Positions 60,481 through 64,000 of a stretch of 64,000 nt of DNA are shown here, piece after piece. The stretch comes from JAGQKC01 sp965223675. Lineage in GTDB: Bacteria; Nitrospirota; Nitrospiria; Nitrospirales; UBA8639. Each line of letters begins with the position of its first letter. The first letter of the stretch is position 1. The position numbers and the translations under genes were made by a program. The stretch is taken from assembly GCA_965223675.1 (NCBI GenBank), contig OZ245013.1, positions 4,030,001 through 4,094,000 on the forward strand, written 5' to 3'. A model generated the notes under the pieces. The model worked only from the letters and a program-made list of their open reading frames with translations, searched no databases and was not told the origin of the DNA.

Positions 60481-60786
60481 TTACTTCTTTTTTGAAGTTT
60501 TTTTCACCATGATGGAATCTTTAAGCTTCGCGAGTTTCTTGTCTCCAATGCCTTTGACATTGGCCAAATCTTGAATACTCTTAAAATCCCCGTTTTCCTT
60601 TTTGTAATCCATAATCCGCATGGCCAACTCAGGACCAATTCCTGGAAGCGTTTCGAGCTGAGCAGCAGTAGCCTTATTGAGATTGAGTGGAGTCTGTCCA
60701 GCAAAACTCATGGTGGTTCCGAGTAGTAGCGTGGAGCAAAAAATTGAAAGAACAATAATCTTAGAAAATACTGAAATAAAAGGCAT
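60481..60786 (-). CDS. ComEA-like helix-hairpin-helix protein
   Basis: The 101-residue exported protein has a signal peptide (ending near SFAGQ) and two helix-hairpin-helix motifs (LETLPGIGPELAMRIMDYKK and DLANVKGIGDKKLAKLK), with a basic C-terminus. Such proteins bind double-stranded DNA in the periplasm during natural transformation. GGAGGCATT lies just before the ATG. No comEC gene is in the window. Confidence 0.88.
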   Translation of the reverse strand: MPFISVFSKIIVLSIFCSTLLLGTTMSFAGQTPLNLNKATAAQLETLPGIGPELAMRIMDYKKENGDFKSIQDLANVKGIGDKKLAKLKDSIMVKKTSKKK

Positions 60787-60901
60787 AATGCCTCCTTTCT
60801 GAGCATATAAACTAGCTCTGAGAAATTAATTAGAGTAAAAGGAAGCACATTGCCAATGGCGCAGATACCTCCTATTGAATAATCTTTCTGGAGGTTAGCC
60901 T

Positions 60902-60994
60902 ATGTATCGTGCTTGCCTGGTTTCAATAACCCGTCTGGGGTATGTGACCGGAAAACGTAAGGCGCGAAAAGTAAAACGTGGGTTGAGAGGATAA
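60902..60994 (+). CDS. Small basic ORF with strong ribosome binding site
   Basis: In the 272-bp gap between comEA-like and the M32 gene, GGAGG (60891-60895) precedes ATG at 60902, which encodes 30 residues: MYRACLVSITRLGYVTGK and a Lys/Arg-rich tail RKARKVKRGLRG. The spacing is ideal and the peptide very basic, like a nucleic-acid-binding or leader peptide. A second 19-codon ORF with TGAGGA begins at 61003. Neither has recognised relatives. Confidence 0.4.
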   Translation: MYRACLVSITRLGYVTGKRKARKVKRGLRG

Positions 60995-61058
60995 TGAGGA
61001 CTATGAGATATGGTAAACGTAAAACGAGTGATGTTTTTAGAATTTTTATGCTTTTGAT

Positions 61059-62585
61059 TTAGATGGGAAACTCGTAGAGTTGACTGAACTTGTCGTCGAG
61101 GTAATTCAGGAATGGTTCTGGGGTTGGCGTTTGTCCTGTAATTAGCTGAATGAGTTCATCAGGTGTGAATTGCCTTCCCCAGCGATGGACTCTTTGATTC
61201 AGCCAGTCTTTGAGAGGAATCATATTGCCGTTAGCGATCCCTGTTTCCAAATCAGAAATCTGTTGTTTAGCTTGTTCGTAAAATATTGAAGCATAGAGGT
61301 TCCCTAGCGTGTATGTTGGGAAATATCCAAATGCACCAAAAGACCAATGGACATCTTGCAGAACTCCATTGGTATCTGAGTCGGGTGTAATTCCAAGGTA
61401 CGCTTGGATCTTTTCGTTCCAAATTGTTGGAAGGTCCTCAGTCTGAATTTGTCCTTCAATCAGGGCACGTTCTATCTCAAATCGAACCATAATGTGCAAA
61501 TTATAGGTAAGCTCATCAGCTTCCACGCGAATCAAAGATGGTTTGGCACTGTTGATTGCCAAGTAGAAATCATCAAGTTCAACCTTTCCAAGTTGGTCTG
61601 GAAACAGCTGTTGAGCCAGGGGAAAGAAATGATGCCAAAAGGGACGCGATCGTCCCACGGAGTTTTCCCACAACCGTGACTGGCTTTCATGGATTCCGAG
61701 GGAAACGGCCTCTCCCAGTGCTGTGCCATAGTGTTCTGGCAAAAGGCCTTGCTCGTATAAGCCATGCCCGCCTTCGTGAATACAGCTAAACAGGCAGGAT
61801 TGAAAGTCTTGTTCAAAAACACGAGTGGTCACCCGCACGTCGTGAGGGTGAAATGCCGTCGTGAATGGATGGGCGGACAGATCTAAACGACCACGATCGA
61901 ATTGATACCCCATTTTCCTCAATACCGTTTCTCCAAATGCAACTTGTTTTGTGATGTCGAATGATTGTGCAAGGAGCGAGACATTGGGCTTGACAGGTGA
62001 GTTGAGTACCCGATCGAGCAATGAAACGAGCCGAGGCCGTAATGTCGAAAACAGAGGTTGGAGTTTTTTGACTGTCGAGCCCTGTTCATATTCATCGAGT
62101 AAGGCGTCATAGGGGGAATCGGTATATCCAAGATATTCAGTTTCCTCAAGTTTCATGGTTATTATGGTGCGAAGATTTGGTAAAAACAGAGTGAAGTCAT
62201 TCTTCTTTCTGGCTTCCACCCAAACTTGCTGTGCCAACGAACATTCTCGTTCCAGTTTGTTCACAAACGCTGACGGAAGTTTCTTGGCACGATGGAAATC
62301 CCGCCAGGTCTCACGAAGCAGCGACCGGGATTGATCGTCTACATTGGATGTCGTTTCGCCCGTCTGAAGATCTACGTACGTTCCGAGTAGTTTCTCCATG
62401 TCTGAAGAAATAAATGACTCATGCGCCAAGGTTTGTAACGTCGCGATCTGTTCAGCTCTGGCCTGTCCGCCGCCCGAGGGCATGTATGTCTCTTGGTCCC
62501 AAGACAGTAGAGCGCAGGCATCTTTAAGATGATGAATCTCTAGTAATTTAGCCTTGAGTGATTCAAGCGAAGTAACTGCATCCAC
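61059..62585 (-). CDS. Carboxypeptidase Taq, M32 metallopeptidase
   Basis: The 508-residue cytoplasmic protein removes C-terminal residues from peptides. The zinc motif HEGGH is at residues 270-274, with the family motif GIHESQSRLWENSVGRS (third ligand Glu) about 30 residues later, and the conserved DVRVTTR region upstream. Length is typical of the family. Confidence 0.95.
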   Translation of the reverse strand: MDAVTSLESLKAKLLEIHHLKDACALLSWDQETYMPSGGGQARAEQIATLQTLAHESFISSDMEKLLGTYVDLQTGETTSNVDDQSRSLLRETWRDFHRAKKLPSAFVNKLERECSLAQQVWVEARKKNDFTLFLPNLRTIITMKLEETEYLGYTDSPYDALLDEYEQGSTVKKLQPLFSTLRPRLVSLLDRVLNSPVKPNVSLLAQSFDITKQVAFGETVLRKMGYQFDRGRLDLSAHPFTTAFHPHDVRVTTRVFEQDFQSCLFSCIHEGGHGLYEQGLLPEHYGTALGEAVSLGIHESQSRLWENSVGRSRPFWHHFFPLAQQLFPDQLGKVELDDFYLAINSAKPSLIRVEADELTYNLHIMVRFEIERALIEGQIQTEDLPTIWNEKIQAYLGITPDSDTNGVLQDVHWSFGAFGYFPTYTLGNLYASIFYEQAKQQISDLETGIANGNMIPLKDWLNQRVHRWGRQFTPDELIQLITGQTPTPEPFLNYLDDKFSQLYEFPI

Positions 62586-62742
62586 TACAATAACTCCTTT
62601 TCATCGTGAGTCTTTTGATCAACTTGAGAAAACTGTACGACAAGCGTGTTGTAATGGCAATGGAGAAAATGAAAGACTGCCAAGAGCATCGATAGATATG
62701 ATAAGCTCGCGTCATGCTTGTTAATAGCCGTGAGCAAAATTC

Positions 62743-63399
62743 GTGAAGTCATTGGTATTGCCAGAGATTGAAACCTATGCAGAAGCCCATTCGATGGTCG
62801 AATCGGATGTGTGTCGACGTTTGCGTGAAGAAACCTATCGAACCATGGATTTCCCACAGATGGTAGTGGGGCCGTTGGAAGGTGCGTTTCTAAAAATGAT
62901 GACTTCCGTTGTGCAAGCCAAGCGGGTTCTCGAAATCGGCACGTTTACCGGATACAGTTCGCTCTGCTTTGCAGAAGCATTGCCACCTGATGGGACCGTG
63001 ACGACCTGTGATATTGATCTTGATTCGACAACGCTGGCCAAAAAATACTTTGCGAAAAGCCCATATGGCAACAAAGTCGATGTGAAACTTGGTCCGGCCT
63101 TAGAAACGCTCCAATCCCTTCAAGCCCCGTTCGATCTTATCTTTATTGATGCGGATAAAGTGAATTATGTGAATTACTACCAGCGAGCGCTGGACTTGGT
63201 GGCCGACCAGGGCGTAATCTTGATCGACAATGTGTTGTGGAATGGTGACGTGATGCAACCGCCACCAGTTGATGAATCGACTGCCGCTATTCAACAGTTA
63301 AACCGAATTGTCCATGCTGATCCTCGCGTGTCCGCCGTGCTGCTGACAATTCGGGATGGGGTGTTCGTGATTACTCCAAACTTTTCGAACACAGACTAG
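62743..63399 (+). CDS. SAM-dependent O-methyltransferase, CCoAOMT-like
   Basis: The 218-residue product has SAM motif I (VLEIGTFTGYSSLCFAEALP), TTCDIDLDSTTLAKKY, FIDADKVNYVNYY with metal-binding Asp, and LIDNVLWNGDV, all typical of O-methyltransferase family 3. It starts at a GTG. The substrate, probably a catechol-type or caffeoyl-like compound, cannot be told from sequence. The nickel/cobalt transporter begins 5 bp downstream. Confidence 0.92.
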   Translation: MKSLVLPEIETYAEAHSMVESDVCRRLREETYRTMDFPQMVVGPLEGAFLKMMTSVVQAKRVLEIGTFTGYSSLCFAEALPPDGTVTTCDIDLDSTTLAKKYFAKSPYGNKVDVKLGPALETLQSLQAPFDLIFIDADKVNYVNYYQRALDLVADQGVILIDNVLWNGDVMQPPPVDESTAAIQQLNRIVHADPRVSAVLLTIRDGVFVITPNFSNTD

Positions 63400-63404
63400 T
63401 AAAT

Positions 63405-64000
63405 ATGGATTACGTACTCATCACGTCGTTATTACTAGGATTGGCTTTGGGTATTGCGCATGCGCTTGATCCCGATCATCTCGTAGCCGTTGGGACCTTA
63501 GCTGCGGAATCTAAGAATCTGCGGCGCTCAGCACTTCTCGGCGTTATATGGGGCATCGGTCATACCTGTGCATTGGGATTGGTTGGCACGGTCGTTTTAC
63601 ACTTTAAATGGACGATTCCTGAATATCTTACCATCGGCATGGAAGCAGCCGTTGGTTGTATGATTCTCTTTCTCGGTGTACACCTTCTATGGCGTTGTTG
63701 GCAACCCTGGACGGTGCATGTGCATGAGCACCATCATGATGGTACGACCCATTCCCATGTCCACCTTCATGGTGAAGATCAACAAGCCCATCGACACCAT
63801 ATTTTTGCTTCGAGAGTCAAAGCGTTAACTATAGGATTTATTCATGGAGTGGCGGGGAGTGCAGCGCTCAGCTTAGCCGTCATGACCACGATGCCGTCAA
63901 TCACAATGGGTCTTGGATATATCGCTGTGTTTGGACTTGGTTCTATTGGGGGTATGCTGCTGATGAGCACATTGATCAGCCTGCCATTTGTCTATGTTCC
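63405..64000 (+). CDS. Nickel/cobalt transporter, NicO/UreH-like (3' partial)
   Basis: From ATG 63405 the frame stays open to the window edge (198 codons). Membrane helix 1 contains the metal motif HALDPDHLVAVGT. A cytoplasmic or periplasmic loop is rich in histidine (VHEHHHDGTTHSHVHLHGED, then HRHH), followed by FIHGVAGSAALSLAV, a second conserved motif of the family. It would move Ni2+ or Co2+; direction of transport is not known. Confidence 0.88.
   Translation, partial: MDYVLITSLLLGLALGIAHALDPDHLVAVGTLAAESKNLRRSALLGVIWGIGHTCALGLVGTVVLHFKWTIPEYLTIGMEAAVGCMILFLGVHLLWRCWQPWTVHVHEHHHDGTTHSHVHLHGEDQQAHRHHIFASRVKALTIGFIHGVAGSAALSLAVMTTMPSITMGLGYIAVFGLGSIGGMLLMSTLISLPFVYV

Noticed and set aside
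1..64000. tRNA, rRNA, CRISPR array or insertion sequence
   Set aside because: No cloverleaf, rRNA segment, regularly spaced repeats or transposase was recognised on reading; a covariance-model scan for tRNA was not possible.

Overview
The window is about 46-50% GC by eye and comes from a Gram-negative, diderm bacterium. Evidence is LptA/B/C lipopolysaccharide export, an outer-membrane porin, lipoproteins, type IV pilus assembly proteins and periplasmic c-type haem proteins. Gene content (GAF-ANTAR regulator beside nadE-glnD, pil-aroC-aroB linkage, MauG-like dihaem protein, zinc-type S14 and S4) fits Nitrospirota best. That assignment is an inference from gene families, not a marker-gene placement.

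Region 1 (1-24.1 kb, + strand) is a complete merged str-S10-spc-alpha supercluster: rpoC (5' truncated), rpsL, rpsG, fusA, tuf, rpsJ through rplO, secY, adk, map, infA, rpmJ, rpsM, rpsK, rpsD, rpoA, rplQ. It begins with a perfect consensus sigma-70 promoter in front of rpsL. An intrinsic terminator lies between rpmJ and rpsM. The tuf gene has codon usage unlike every neighbour.

Region 2 (24.2-29.3 kb, +) is lptC-lptA-lptB-rpoN-rapZ. Region 3 (29.7-35.3 kb, +) is pilM-pilN-pilO-pilP, then a lone AMIN-domain ORF where pilQ is expected, then aroC and aroB.

Region 4 (35.4-41.4 kb, +) is a nitrogen-control unit. A GAF-GAF-ANTAR antiterminator protein is followed by nadE (glutamine-dependent NAD synthetase) and glnD (PII uridylyltransferase). 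Between the ANTAR gene and nadE lies a leader RNA with two hexaloop hairpins, both with A at loop position 1 and G at position 4. The second hairpin is mutually exclusive with an intrinsic terminator that abuts the nadE start codon. This is the most mechanistically explicit regulatory system in the window.

Region 5 (41.5-51.1 kb) is an iron/redox island. It holds a peroxiredoxin-like/thioredoxin pair, bacterioferritin, a MauG-like dihaem protein, and a four- or five-gene minus-strand operon (zinc-ribbon protein, porin, lipoprotein, FMN-binding protein with an SGAT flavinylation motif, 4-TM His-containing membrane protein). Divergent from it are a lipoprotein and ApbE, the enzyme that would flavinylate the FMN-binding protein. 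Fur-box-like sequences overlap the promoters, so I propose an iron-regulated flavin/haem electron-transfer system spanning the envelope.

Region 6 (51.1-54.1 kb) is a small accessory patch with two paralogous HMA-like lipoproteins, two toxin-antitoxin modules and three reading frames each broken by a single-base indel. Region 7 (54.2-59.5 kb, -) is fur-fbpA-fbpB-fbpC-spy-like, a ferric-iron ABC importer led by its own regulator. Region 8 (59.8-64.0 kb) carries a Panacea-like protein, a ComEA-like HhH protein, a small basic ORF with a strong ribosome binding site, an M32 carboxypeptidase, an O-methyltransferase and a truncated nickel/cobalt transporter.
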